Positions 1 through 8,678 of a stretch of 64,000 nt of DNA are shown one piece after another (within the stretch, counting starts at the first letter, position 1; each line of letters begins with the position of its first letter). The position numbers were made by a program, and so were the translations under genes. The DNA is from an uncultured Rhodobacterales bacterium (lineage in GTDB: Bacteria > Pseudomonadota > Alphaproteobacteria > Rhodobacterales > Rhodobacteraceae): positions 28,302 through 92,301 of the forward strand of contig CAIQOV010000006.1 in NCBI GenBank assembly GCA_903873585.1. Reading direction: 5' to 3'. The notes beneath the pieces are model-generated. The model saw only the letters and a list, made by a program, of their open reading frames with translations. It made no database searches and was not told where the DNA came from.

Positions 1-1029
1 CGCCGCCGCTTGTTGCAGCACGTGCAAGACGGCGGGGTCTAAATCTTGCGGCGCACTCTCAAGGCTGGCGCGCAGGCGGATGGCGACACCGGCGTAAAAC
101 TCGGCCGTCCAAAGGTCGATCGGGTCGTCAAAGGCGTGGTCGATCAGATCAACCTGATGGCCCGCCGCTTGCAGCGATTCCACTGCGCGCGCGGTCATGG
201 CCGCCACCTCGGCATCGACCTGCGCGTAGCCCAAGCTTGGGCTAAAGCCGATGCGCAGGCGCGGGCCTTGGGGCAGGGCTGCGGCAAAGTCGGGGCAGGG
301 GCCTGCGACAGAAAAGGGGTCGCGCGGGTCATATCCTGCAATCACCGCCAAAACCGCCGCCGCATCTTGCGCCGTGCGGGTGAGGGGGCCGACATGGGCC
401 AAGGTTGGCGTGGCCGAGGTGGGAAACACCGCCACACGGCCAAACTGCGATTTAATCCCGTACAGCCCCGTCAAAGCGGCTGGAATGCGCAACGATCCGC
501 CGCCATCTGTGCCCAAAGCATAAGGAACCAAACCACAGGCCACCATCGAAGCCGACCCCGCACTTGACCCGCCGGGGGTTTTGGCAAGGTTCCAAGGGTT
601 GCGGGTGATCCCTGTGAGCGGGCTGTCGCCCACCGCTTTGCAGCCAAACTCGCTGGTGGTGGATTTGCCCAAAAACACCGCCCCCGCCGCGCGCAACCGC
701 GCAACCGAAGGCGCATCTTGCGCCACAAGGGTGCCCGATGTGGTGCGCGAGCCAAAGCGCTGCGGCATTCCGGCCACGGCGATAAGGTCTTTGATCGCCG
801 TGGGAATCCCGTCCAAAGGCCCCAACAAGGCCCCCGCCATCATCCGCCCTTCCGCCGCTTTGGCTTGCGCCTGCGCGCCGTTCAGGTCGAGATGGGCGAA
901 CATGTTCAGCTTGGGTTCCAGCCCGTGCAACCGCTGGACCACATCCGCCAACACCTCGGTCGGAGAAAAGGCGCGGGTGCGGTAGCCTGCCGCCAAATCG
1001 CGGATCGTGGCAAAAGCAAAGCCTGACAT
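1..1029 (-). CDS. Amidase (amidase signature family), 3' end outside window
   Basis: The reverse strand stays open from an ATG at 1029 to the window edge, 343 codons without a stop, so the C-terminus is missing. The product resembles amidase-signature enzymes (GatA/AtzF-like), which hydrolyse amide or urea-type bonds with a Ser-cisSer-Lys triad. The Lys region reads GIPTAIKDLIAVAG near residues 65-80. The glycine/serine signature GGSSAGSAS follows near 155-165, and a GTDGGGSLRIPAA segment comes just after, where the nucleophile serine is expected. It starts 17 bp after the stop of the cyclase-family gene on the same strand, so the two are probably one transcript controlled by the divergent LysR regulator. 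Together they could degrade a small cyclic or N-acyl compound; the substrate is not visible. Family call is firm, function is not. Confidence 0.88.
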   Translation of the reverse strand, partial: MSGFAFATIRDLAAGYRTRAFSPTEVLADVVQRLHGLEPKLNMFAHLDLNGAQAQAKAAEGRMMAGALLGPLDGIPTAIKDLIAVAGMPQRFGSRTTSGTLVAQDAPSVARLRAAGAVFLGKSTTSEFGCKAVGDSPLTGITRNPWNLAKTPGGSSAGSASMVACGLVPYALGTDGGGSLRIPAALTGLYGIKSQFGRVAVFPTSATPTLAHVGPLTRTAQDAAAVLAVIAGYDPRDPFSVAGPCPDFAAALPQGPRLRIGFSPSLGYAQVDAEVAAMTARAVESLQAAGHQVDLIDHAFDDPIDLWTAEFYAGVAIRLRASLESAPQDLDPAVLHVLQQAAA

Positions 1030-1046
1030 ATGCGCCCCTTTAGGTC

Positions 1047-1751
1047 TTAGTCGTTCACAACCGCAACCGCGCGCACCGGAGACCCAGAGCCACCCTTGAA
1101 CTTGATCGGCAGGCCGATGAACTCCACCTCTCCTAGCCCGATCAAAGCTTCCAGATTGACCAGCCATTCGAAATGCGAAATGCCAAGATCGCGGCACAGG
1201 CGGTGCTGGGCGAACAGGTTGTCACTGGGCTTATCGGTCGAAGGCCCCTCGACCCCGTGCATTTTTGAGCCGTGGTCGTAAAGCCATTTCGTGGCCCCCA
1301 CGGTCAGGCCGGGATTGCCCCAAACGATCTGCCGCCGGTCGCCCCAGTTGCGGGCATGAAAGCCGGTGCACAGCAGCACGATATGGCCGTCAACCTTCAC
1401 ACCGCTGGCCGCTTCGGCCTTGGCCATGTGATCGGCGGTGATATCCTCTAGATCGCCAATATGGCGCAGATCAAAGCAAACGGCTTTGCCCATGAACAGA
1501 TCCAACGGCATCTGATCCACCGAAAGCCCCTTGGGGTTCACGTGCAAAAAGGCGTCAACATGGGTGCCGACATGGTCAAGCATCCCGATGTAGTTGGTCT
1601 GAAATGTCATCGGATCACCCGGCACGCCCAAGCCAAAAGACAGGGTCGAGTCATGGGTCAGGGCTTTCACATAAACCGGGCTTTGAAACATTTTGTGGGC
1701 GGGCATGTTGTCTTCAACGGTCAGGCTTAGGTCGATAATGCGGCGGGCCAT
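1047..1751 (-). CDS. Cyclase-family metal-dependent hydrolase (kynurenine formamidase / isatin hydrolase-like)
   Basis: A 234-residue protein starting MARRIIDLSLTVEDNMPAHK. The open frame extends upstream to 1805, but the ATG at 1751 has an AAAGGTAG ribosome site and is the usual family start. Residues near 95-107 read HVGTHVDAFLHV, the HxGTHxD metal-binding motif of the cyclase family (PF04199), whose members hydrolyse cyclic amides such as isatin or N-formylkynurenine using Mn or Zn. It is the first gene of a two-gene unit with the amidase and lies divergent from the LysR regulator. The tandem suggests ring opening followed by amide cleavage; that is inference. The length fits the family. 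Confidence 0.85.
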   Translation of the reverse strand: MARRIIDLSLTVEDNMPAHKMFQSPVYVKALTHDSTLSFGLGVPGDPMTFQTNYIGMLDHVGTHVDAFLHVNPKGLSVDQMPLDLFMGKAVCFDLRHIGDLEDITADHMAKAEAASGVKVDGHIVLLCTGFHARNWGDRRQIVWGNPGLTVGATKWLYDHGSKMHGVEGPSTDKPSDNLFAQHRLCRDLGISHFEWLVNLEALIGLGEVEFIGLPIKFKGGSGSPVRAVAVVND

Positions 1752-1923
1752 GATGCTACCTTTCACAAGTGGGCGGATACGGGGCACCAAACGCCCCAAG
1801 ATCACCCCATGCTGGGGCTGCGGTGCCCTGTTGACAATCCGCTAAGAATGGAACGGAGGTATCAATGCGGTTGATGGCTGTACCGCCTGCCAGCCCCGCA
1901 TATCTGTGAAAGGGTCAAGAAGA

Positions 1924-2850
1924 ATGGAACTGCGCGACCTTTACGCCCTGATTGCCATCGCTGAAACCGGCAGCCTGTCGGCGGCGGCGCGCAAGGTGCG
2001 GCTGACCCAGCCTGCCCTGACCGCCTCGCTTCAGCGGCTAGAGCAAGAGGTGGGCGTGGCCTTGGTGCGCCGGCATTCGCGCGGCGCGCTTTTGACCGAA
2101 GAGGGGCAGTTTGTTCTGCAAAAGGCGCGTGATGTGGTGCATGATGTGGCCCAAATCGGCCAAGTGCATGACAAACTGGCCTTGGCCCCTGCCGGAGAAA
2201 TTCATCTGGGCCTGCCCACCACGGTGGCGGGGGGCCTTATTCCAGCGCTGATCCCGCTGATGCAAAGCCGCTATCCGCACATCCGCCTGCACGTGGTGGA
2301 GGCGATGAGCGGTGTGTTGCAAGAGCAGTTGCAACTTGGCCGCTTGGATCTGGCGGTTGTGTTTGAAAACGCGCCTTTGGCGGGCTTACGCAGTACACCT
2401 TTGCTGCGCGAGATCATTTATCTTCTGGTTCCCGCCGGCCACCCTTTGGCGCGGGCCCCATCGGTGGATCTGACGGCTTTGGCCCACTTGGCCCTTGTGC
2501 TGCCAAGCGCTGCCAATTCGATCCGCAGGCATTTGGAACGCGCCTGCACCGCCCAAGGGGTAACGCTGAACGTTCTGGCCGATGTTGACAGTTTGCCTGG
2601 CCTTTTGGGTTTGGTGCGGGCGGGTTATTGCACGGTTTTGCCCAATTATCTGGCCAAAGGTGACATTGCGGCCGGCCATATCGCCGCCGTCGCCCTTGAG
2701 AACCCGGTGCTGGATTGGACGCTGCACCTTGCCACCCGCCGCGACACCCGATTGCCGCGCGCCAGCATGGCCACCGCCGAGATGATTGAACAGGCGTGCA
2801 GCCATTTGATCGGGCAGGGCGATTGGGCGGCCCAGATCATCGCAGGTTAG
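1924..2850 (+). CDS. LysR-family transcriptional regulator
   Basis: A 308-residue protein of standard LysR length. Residues 1-60 form the winged helix-turn-helix (MELRDLYALIAIAETGSLS, then QPALTASLQRLEQEVGVALV). The rest is the two-lobed co-inducer domain of the periplasmic-binding fold. A GTG at 1906 would add six residues, but ATG 1924 gives the canonical N-terminus. It is divergent from the cyclase/amidase genes with about 170 bp between starts, the classical arrangement for a LysR activator of its neighbours. The likely effector is a substrate or intermediate of that pathway (inference). It converges on the LacI gene, with 24 bp between the two stops. Confidence 0.9.
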   Translation: MELRDLYALIAIAETGSLSAAARKVRLTQPALTASLQRLEQEVGVALVRRHSRGALLTEEGQFVLQKARDVVHDVAQIGQVHDKLALAPAGEIHLGLPTTVAGGLIPALIPLMQSRYPHIRLHVVEAMSGVLQEQLQLGRLDLAVVFENAPLAGLRSTPLLREIIYLLVPAGHPLARAPSVDLTALAHLALVLPSAANSIRRHLERACTAQGVTLNVLADVDSLPGLLGLVRAGYCTVLPNYLAKGDIAAGHIAAVALENPVLDWTLHLATRRDTRLPRASMATAEMIEQACSHLIGQGDWAAQIIAG

Positions 2851-2874
2851 CCAAGGCGAGGCGACCCGCTTGGG

Positions 2875-3909
2875 TTACAGGTTTTCGGCGAACAGAATTT
2901 CGATGCGGATTTTTTCTTGGCTGGCCAAAACCTCGCGCCGATCACACCGCGCGCGCAAAATCCGCAGGGCGCTGCGCACCAGATGGCCGGGGTCTTGGGT
3001 GATCAGCGCGTCAATCTGGCGCGAGAGCAGGGCCGCTTCGGTAAAAGGCGTGCGTTCGTGGGCAATGACCAAGCGGTGGCCGGCTTGGGTCAATTGCGTG
3101 ACAGATTGCAACGGCACACGCGCTTCGCTGCTTAAGATGTAAACTCCCGCAATGTCGGGGTTGCGCGCAAAGGTCGCGCTAAGGATCCGGTCGGTGCGTT
3201 CCGCCTCGCCGTGGGTTTCAAGCGAGGGCAGAACCGTCAGATAAGGGTAATCCGCCCCGATCACCTCGTCAAAACCCAAGCGGCGTTCCAGACTGTCGCG
3301 GGCGTGCATCGTTTCGGCAATGACCAGAACCTTACCCGGCTTGCGGTCTAAAAACCGCCCCATCAGGCGGCCAGCGGTGGCCCCTGCGGCATGGTTGTCG
3401 ATGCCGATGAAATCTTCGGCGGCCAAATCGGCCCCCGCCCTGATCTGGCCCGAGATGAAGGACACCGTTTCAATCCCGCGCTGTTCCAAGCGCAGTTTGG
3501 CGTCACGCACTTGGGGCGATTCGGGGGCCATGATGGCCACACCGTCAACCGTATCGGGGTTCAGGCTTTCCAGAAAATTCGCAATCTGGTGCGGATCGCT
3601 TTCATGAATCTGCGCCACTTCGGCGCGCATCGCTTCAGACCCGAAGGCGGAATTGGCTTCGGAAATCTTGGCCAGAACCTCTGCCAGAAATTGATCGCCC
3701 GAGCGTGGCAGCAAGAACAAGAAGCGGTAGCTTTTAGACCGCGCCAGATTGGCGGCAGAGATGTTGCGCAGAAAGCCAATCTTCTCAATGGCCTCTGACA
3801 CGCGGCGCACCGTGTCTTCGCGCACGCCGGTCCGGTCGTTTAGAACGCGGTCCACTGTGGCAAGGCTAACGCCTGCCGCTTTGGCCAGATCCTTGGTCGT
3901 CGGTCGCAT
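2875..3909 (-). CDS. LacI-family transcriptional regulator of the adjacent ABC/DHA-kinase operon
   Basis: A 344-residue protein. Its N-terminal helix-turn-helix reads TTKDLAKAAGVSLATVDRVL at about residues 4-23, followed by a hinge and a periplasmic-binding-protein-like sugar domain. The ATG at 3909 was chosen because the HTH begins there; the upstream in-frame extension to 3957 carries no domain. It is transcribed away from the transporter operon across a 167-bp gap that holds two near-identical palindromes (3963-3978 and 3992-4009). Such half-sites with a central CpG suit LacI/GalR regulators. I infer that it represses the transporter/kinase operon, and probably itself, until a sugar or polyol ligand binds. 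Confidence 0.88.
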   Translation of the reverse strand: MRPTTKDLAKAAGVSLATVDRVLNDRTGVREDTVRRVSEAIEKIGFLRNISAANLARSKSYRFLFLLPRSGDQFLAEVLAKISEANSAFGSEAMRAEVAQIHESDPHQIANFLESLNPDTVDGVAIMAPESPQVRDAKLRLEQRGIETVSFISGQIRAGADLAAEDFIGIDNHAAGATAGRLMGRFLDRKPGKVLVIAETMHARDSLERRLGFDEVIGADYPYLTVLPSLETHGEAERTDRILSATFARNPDIAGVYILSSEARVPLQSVTQLTQAGHRLVIAHERTPFTEAALLSRQIDALITQDPGHLVRSALRILRARCDRREVLASQEKIRIEILFAENL

Positions 3910-3962
3910 CGCTGTCTCCTCTGCCCCCTTGTGTCGCAAATCCCCGCTGCTGTCCACGGGGA

Positions 3963-4009
3963 TGAGGTACGTACCTCAAAAATCCCTTGCCATGAGGTAC
4001 GTGCCTCAT
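3963..4009. promoter_or_regulatory. Tandem palindromic operators for the LacI regulator
   Basis: TGAGGTACGTACCTCA at 3963-3978 is a perfect 16-bp palindrome. ATGAGGTACGTGCCTCAT at 3992-4009 is the same site with one mismatched pair. Their centres are 30 bp apart, close to three helical turns. A possible promoter (TTGCCA at 3987, TAGGCT at 4011, spacer 18) would place the second operator between -35 and -10. Location between a LacI gene and its presumed operon supports the assignment. Confidence 0.75.
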
Positions 4010-4076
4010 CTAGGCTGGCTTTAGGACATAGAGTCGCGGCGAGGAGGCCGGGGCCTTGAACCGGGAGGATTGGACA

Positions 4077-5405
4077 ATGAAGGCGAAACTTTTGAAAACC
4101 TCGGCGGCGCTGGCTGTCGTGGCCGCACTGGGCAGCGTTAGCGCTGCGCAGGCCGAAGACCTGACGCTGTGCTGGGCTGCTTGGGATCCGGCCAACGCGC
4201 TGATTGAACTGAGCAAGGAATACGAAGCGCAGTCGGGCAACACGATGCACTTTGAATTCGTGCCATGGACCAGCTTTGCCGACCGTATGCTGAACGAGCT
4301 GAATTCGGGCGGTAAGCTGTGCGATCTGATGATCGGCGACAGCCAGTGGATCGGTGGCGCTGCTGAAAACGGCCAGTATATCAAGCTGAACGACTTCTTT
4401 GATGCCAACGGCATCTCGATGGATGCGTTTATTCCGGCAACCGTTGTGGGCTATTCCGAATGGCCGAAAAACACCCCCAACTACTGGTCGCTGCCCGCCT
4501 TTGGCGACGTTGTGGGCTGGACGTACCGCAAGGATTGGTTCGCCGAACCGCAAAACCAAGCTGATTTCAAAGCCAAATATGGCCGCGATCTGGCTGTGCC
4601 CAAGACCTTTGCCGAACTCAAAGACATCGCGGAATTCTTCCAAGGCCGCGAAGAAGACGGCAAAAAGGTTTACGGTGCCTATATCTACACCGAGCGCGGG
4701 TCTGAAGGCATCACCATGGGTGCCATGGATGTGCTGTATTCCTTTGGCTTCAAATACGACAACCCCGATAAGCCCTATGACATGGAAGGCTTTGTCAACT
4801 CTGACAAGGCGGTTGCTGGGCTAGAGTTCTACAAGTCGCTGTATGATTGCTGCTCTCCTCCGGGGATGTCGAACGCCTATATGGGCGAGGGTGTGGATGC
4901 GTTCAAATCGGGCCAAGTGGCCATGCAGATGAACTTCGCCTTCACATGGCCAGGCTTTAACACCGACCCGAATGTGGGCGGCGACAAAACCGGCTACTTC
5001 CCCAACCCCGCAGGCCCAGACGGCGAGCAGTTCGCGCAGTTGGGCGGGCAGGGGATTTCGGTTGTCGCGGCATCAGAAAAGCAAGATGCAGCGCTGACCT
5101 ATATCAAGTGGTTCGCCCAGCCTGACGTTCAGGCCAAGTGGTGGAAACTGGGCGGCTATTCGGCGCTTAAAGCCGTGGTCGAAGACCCGGGCTTTGCCAC
5201 CAGCCAGCCCTATGCGCAAACCTTCTTGGACTCGATGGCCATTGTGAAGGATTTCTGGGCTGAGCCTTCTTATGCAACCCTGATGCAATCGTCGCAAAAG
5301 TGGTTCCATGATTATGTCGTCGCCGGCAACGGCACCGCCAAAGAAGCGCTGGATGGTCTGGCCGCCGATTGGCACGCGACCTTTGAAGAAGAAGGCAAGT
5401 ACTAA
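4077..5405 (+). CDS. ABC transporter sugar/polyol-binding protein (CUT1 type)
   Basis: A 442-residue exported binding protein. ATG 4077 is preceded by GGGAGGATTGGAC; a TTG-started extension to 4056 is unlikely. Residues 1-23 form a Sec signal peptide ending AQA, with mature protein from EDLTLCWAAWDP. The body has the family-1 extracellular solute-binding fold typical of carbohydrate importers, including several aromatic residues suited to polyol or sugar stacking (WTSFADRM, SQWIGG, NYWSLPAFGD). It is the first gene of the operon and is separated from the permeases by a structured 110-bp gap, which normally allows more binding protein than membrane parts. A glycerol, dihydroxyacetone or other short polyol ligand is inferred from the terminal kinase. 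Confidence 0.9.
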   Translation: MKAKLLKTSAALAVVAALGSVSAAQAEDLTLCWAAWDPANALIELSKEYEAQSGNTMHFEFVPWTSFADRMLNELNSGGKLCDLMIGDSQWIGGAAENGQYIKLNDFFDANGISMDAFIPATVVGYSEWPKNTPNYWSLPAFGDVVGWTYRKDWFAEPQNQADFKAKYGRDLAVPKTFAELKDIAEFFQGREEDGKKVYGAYIYTERGSEGITMGAMDVLYSFGFKYDNPDKPYDMEGFVNSDKAVAGLEFYKSLYDCCSPPGMSNAYMGEGVDAFKSGQVAMQMNFAFTWPGFNTDPNVGGDKTGYFPNPAGPDGEQFAQLGGQGISVVAASEKQDAALTYIKWFAQPDVQAKWWKLGGYSALKAVVEDPGFATSQPYAQTFLDSMAIVKDFWAEPSYATLMQSSQKWFHDYVVAGNGTAKEALDGLAADWHATFEEEGKY

Positions 5406-5412
5406 AACCAGA

Positions 5413-5479
5413 TTGCCCGCTGTCTCCCATGGCGGGCAACCCTGCGCGAGGCCCTTGAGGGCCAACCGGGTCTCGCGCA
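5413..5479 (+). promoter_or_regulatory. Intercistronic hairpins between binding-protein and permease genes
   Basis: TTGCCCGC (5413-5420) pairs with GCGGGCAA (5432-5439). TGCGCGAG (5443-5450) pairs with CTCGCGCA (5472-5479) and encloses a small GCCC/GGGC hairpin. There is no U-run, so these look like mRNA-stabilising or attenuating structures rather than a terminator, as known after malE-type genes. Confidence 0.5.
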
Positions 5480-5515
5480 TCATATCCTAGCCCTCGGACT
5501 ATTCAGGAAGCCAAC

Positions 5516-6463
5516 ATGTCTGACCCCATGGCACATCGCATAGCGGCGGCCACGCCCCCCGCCTTGGCCCATCGCATCAGGGGCCTGTCTGATCGGGCCA
5601 TCGCTTGGGTCTTCGTTGCGCCCACAATTTTTCTGCTGCTGGCGGTCAATATCTTTCCGCTGATCTGGACGATCCGCCTGTCTTTGACCGATTTTCGCAC
5701 CAACCGGCCGAACAATCCGGTCAAGTTTGTGGGCATTGAAAATTACCGCAAGATCCTGACCGATGCCGACACATGGCTGTCGTTGCAGGCCACAGCGCAC
5801 TTTTTGATCTGGACCATCGTCTTGCAGGTGGTGATCGGTTTTGCGCTGGCCTATCTGATCAACAAGAAATTCCGTGGCAACGATCTGTGGACGACCCTGA
5901 TCGTGCTGCCCATGATGCTGTCGCCCGCCGTGGTCGGCAACTTTTGGACCTTCCTTTACCAACCGCAAATCGGCCTGTTCAACTACGTGATCGCCTTTTT
6001 CACCGGCGCTGACCCGTCTAGCTTTTCGATGATCGGCGAGGTGGGCTTGGCGCCTTGGGCGATTGTGATCGTTGACACATGGATGTGGACACCGTTTGTG
6101 ATGCTGATCTGCCTTGCGGGCCTGCGCTCTATTCCGCCTTCCATCTATGAAGCCGCCGAATGTGACCGCGCGTCAAAATGGCGGCAGTTCTGGACGATCA
6201 CGATCCCGATGGTGCTGCCCTTCTTGATGCTGGCCGTGCTGTTTCGCGGCATCGAGAATTTCAAGATGTTCGACCTTGTGGTGCAGTTGACCGGCGGCGG
6301 GCCGGGGGCGACCACGCAGCTTGTGTCAATTGATCTTAAGCGCGAGGCGTTTGAAAAATGGCGCACCGGCTATGCCTCGGCCTATGCGGTGATCTTGTTT
6401 GTCACTGTGTTTGGGCTGGCCTCTATCTACGTTAAGGCGCTGAATAAGGTGAAAGACAGATGA
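5516..6463 (+). CDS. Sugar ABC transporter permease, MalF-like
   Basis: A 315-residue inner-membrane permease of the binding-protein-dependent type with six or more hydrophobic spans. The cytoplasmic EAA loop that docks the ATPase reads IYEAAECDRASKWRQFW at roughly residues 208-224. It overlaps the next permease by four bases (ATGA), so translation is coupled. It forms a heterodimeric channel with the product of the next gene. N-terminal residues 1-30 are cytoplasmic. Length and motif are typical of CUT1 importers. Confidence 0.92.
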   Translation: MSDPMAHRIAAATPPALAHRIRGLSDRAIAWVFVAPTIFLLLAVNIFPLIWTIRLSLTDFRTNRPNNPVKFVGIENYRKILTDADTWLSLQATAHFLIWTIVLQVVIGFALAYLINKKFRGNDLWTTLIVLPMMLSPAVVGNFWTFLYQPQIGLFNYVIAFFTGADPSSFSMIGEVGLAPWAIVIVDTWMWTPFVMLICLAGLRSIPPSIYEAAECDRASKWRQFWTITIPMVLPFLMLAVLFRGIENFKMFDLVVQLTGGGPGATTQLVSIDLKREAFEKWRTGYASAYAVILFVTVFGLASIYVKALNKVKDR

Positions 6464-7398
6464 GCTTTTCCATCACCGACCCGTCGCGCCGGCAAAAGTG
6501 GATCGCGGGCATTTTGGTTGTGACCTATGCCATTGTCACGCTGCTGCCCTTGGTCTGGATCATCGCCACAGGCTTTAAAACCCCGCCCGATTCCATCGCC
6601 TATCCGCCCAAAGTCTTTTTCTCTCCCTCGCTAGAGGGCTATGTGAATCTGTTCACCTCGCGCAGTCGCGTGACGCCCGAAGATCTGGCAGCCCTTGGGC
6701 CGCCCGCCACGTGGTATGACGCCATTGTGCGGCAATATGACATGGTGATCACCGGCCCCAGCCGCTACGGCGAGCGGTTCTTGAATTCTGTCATCATCGG
6801 CTTTGGGTCAACCTTTTTGTCGGTGTTCTTGGGCACCATTGCGGCCTATGCGTTCAGCCGGTTCAAGGTGCCGCTGAAGGATGATTTGTTGTTCTTCATC
6901 TTGTCCACCCGCATGATGCCCCCCATCGCCGTCGCCATCCCGATCTTCCTGATGTACCGCCAATTGGGCCTGAACGACACGCATCTGGGCATGATCTTGC
7001 TGTATACAGCCGTCAACCTGTCGCTGTCGGTGTGGCTGCTAAAGGGCTTTATCGACGAAATTCCGATTGAATACGAAGAAGCCGCCCTGATCGACGGTTA
7101 CACCCGCTTTCAGGCGTTCTACAAAGTGGTTCTGCCCCAAGCCGCCACAGGCATCGCGTCAACCGCCATCTTCTGCCTGATCTTTGCGTGGAACGAATAC
7201 GCCTTTGCGGTTCTGCTCACCTCGGGCGATGCGCAAACCGCGCCGCCATTTATTCCCACCATCATCGGCACCGGCGGCAAAGATTGGCCTGCGGTGGCTG
7301 CGGGGGCCACGTTGTTCTTGGTGCCCATCATGGTCTTTACCATCTTGTTGCGAAAGCACCTGCTGCGCGGCATCACATTCGGGGCGGTGCGCAAATGA
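6460..7398 (+). CDS. Sugar ABC transporter permease, MalG-like
   Basis: A 312-residue inner-membrane protein with an EAA loop EYEEAALIDGYTRFQAFYK at about residues 206-224 and six predicted spans. It carries an unusually long periplasmic stretch between spans 1 and 2 (about residues 45-105), a feature I associate with this glycerol-type subgroup only tentatively. Its start overlaps the previous permease by four bases, and its stop overlaps the start of the 61-residue protein, again as ATGA. It pairs with the MalF-like protein to form the translocation pore. Confidence 0.92.
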   Translation: MSFSITDPSRRQKWIAGILVVTYAIVTLLPLVWIIATGFKTPPDSIAYPPKVFFSPSLEGYVNLFTSRSRVTPEDLAALGPPATWYDAIVRQYDMVITGPSRYGERFLNSVIIGFGSTFLSVFLGTIAAYAFSRFKVPLKDDLLFFILSTRMMPPIAVAIPIFLMYRQLGLNDTHLGMILLYTAVNLSLSVWLLKGFIDEIPIEYEEAALIDGYTRFQAFYKVVLPQAATGIASTAIFCLIFAWNEYAFAVLLTSGDAQTAPPFIPTIIGTGGKDWPAVAAGATLFLVPIMVFTILLRKHLLRGITFGAVRK

Positions 7399-7580
7399 GC
7401 TTTCTGACCGGTCTTTTGCGCCTGCGCCGTGGCCCGTGGGAGATGTTGGCGACGATCCTGATCGCCCTTGGCGTGGTGATGCTGATGCAGCCCTTTGCGC
7501 TTGCGCTCTTCACATGGTCTTTCCCTGTCACCTTGGTGGGCACCGTTATGTTCATCATCACCAGCCATTTTCCGGAGTAA
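7395..7580 (+). CDS. Small two-span membrane protein inside the ABC operon (GlpU/DUF2160-like position)
   Basis: A 61-residue protein starting MSFLTGLLRLRRGPWEM, translationally coupled to the permease by an ATGA overlap and followed three bases later by the first ATPase. It has two hydrophobic stretches, residues about 18-36 and 41-56, and a short basic N-terminus. Rhizobial glycerol transporters (glpSTPQUV) carry a small membrane protein, GlpU (DUF2160), among their permease and ATPase genes. This gene sits in the equivalent place but is shorter, and I cannot confirm homology by eye. It may be an accessory subunit of the transporter; its function is unknown. Confidence 0.7.
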   Translation: MSFLTGLLRLRRGPWEMLATILIALGVVMLMQPFALALFTWSFPVTLVGTVMFIITSHFPE

Positions 7581-7583
7581 GCG

Positions 7584-8678
7584 GTGGCCCAGATCGTCAT
7601 CAAAAACATCCGCAAGGAATTTGGCAGCTTCACCGCGGTGCAATCGTCAAGCTTCACGATTGAAGACGGCGAATTCTTCATGCTGCTGGGCCCCTCGGGT
7701 TGTGGGAAAACCACCACCTTGCGCATGATCGCGGGGCTGGAACTGCCCACCTCGGGCGAGATTTTCATCAACGGGCAAGAGGTCAGCCAAAAGCCCGCCT
7801 CGCAGCGCGACATCGCCTTTGTGTTCCAGATGTTCGCGCTGTACCCGCATATGAACGTGCGCAAGAACATATCTTATCCGCTGGTCAGCCAAGGCATGCC
7901 CAAAGCGCAGGTCAAAGCCAAGGTCGAAGAGGTGGCGCAGATTTTGGGCATCACATCGCTGCTTGATCGCCCCGTGGGCGGTCTGTCGGGCGGTGACCGC
8001 CAGCGCGTTGCCCTAGGCCGCGCCATCGTGCGCAATCCGGCCTGCTTTTTGATGGACGAACCCTTGGGCGCGCTGGATGCCGAGTTTCGCGAGCATATGG
8101 CCGAAGAACTGCGCGCCCTGCACGACCGCATGGGCGCGACCACGGTTTATGTCACGCATGACCAGCTGGAAGCCATGCAGATGGGCGACAAGATCGTGGT
8201 GATGAACCACGGCGTGGTCGAGCAATTCGGCCGCCCGCAAGACATCTACGATTGGCCCGCAACCACCTTTGTCGCCAATTTCATCGGCTCGCCGCCGATG
8301 AACTTCTTGCGGTTTGACGGCAGTGTTGCGGCAGGGGCGACGGCGGTGGCTTTGTCGGGCCACAGCTTGGCCATTCCGCAAACTGTGGAAGCGGCCAGCG
8401 GCGCGCTGATCTTGGGGGTGCGGCCCGAAAACGTGCATCTCGATGACACGGCCGCCCTGCGCGGGCGCATTCTGGCGGCTGAGTATCTGGGCACGACCCA
8501 AATCGTCACGCTCGACACCGCTCACGGTCAGGTCAAAGCGCGCATCGGGTCTGACACGGTGGTGCGCATCGGCGATCAAACTGGCCTGCGCCTTGATCCC
8601 CGCGCGATCACCCTGTTTGCCCCCCAAGGCCGCGCGCTTTTGTCGGTCGCCAATCAAAGGGTGCTGGCCCATGGCTGA
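7584..8678 (+). CDS. ABC transporter ATPase 1 (MalK/UgpC type)
   Basis: A 364-residue ATPase with a GTG start. Walker A is GPSGCGKTTT near residue 38, the signature is LSGGDRQRVALGRA near 135, Walker B is CFLMDEPLG, and the switch histidine is in VTHDQ. Residues beyond about 235 form the OB/TOBE regulatory domain (GVRPENVHLDD). The signature has LSGGD instead of the usual LSGGQ. It overlaps the second ATPase gene by eight bases. Two different ATPases in one operon suggest a heterodimeric motor, as in the rhizobial glycerol importer (established for that family; inferred here). Confidence 0.92.
   Translation: MAQIVIKNIRKEFGSFTAVQSSSFTIEDGEFFMLLGPSGCGKTTTLRMIAGLELPTSGEIFINGQEVSQKPASQRDIAFVFQMFALYPHMNVRKNISYPLVSQGMPKAQVKAKVEEVAQILGITSLLDRPVGGLSGGDRQRVALGRAIVRNPACFLMDEPLGALDAEFREHMAEELRALHDRMGATTVYVTHDQLEAMQMGDKIVVMNHGVVEQFGRPQDIYDWPATTFVANFIGSPPMNFLRFDGSVAAGATAVALSGHSLAIPQTVEAASGALILGVRPENVHLDDTAALRGRILAAEYLGTTQIVTLDTAHGQVKARIGSDTVVRIGDQTGLRLDPRAITLFAPQGRALLSVANQRVLAHG

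Noticed and set aside
46..985. Several plus-strand open frames in the first kilobase
   Set aside because: They are shadows of the minus-strand amidase, whose protein carries clear family motifs.
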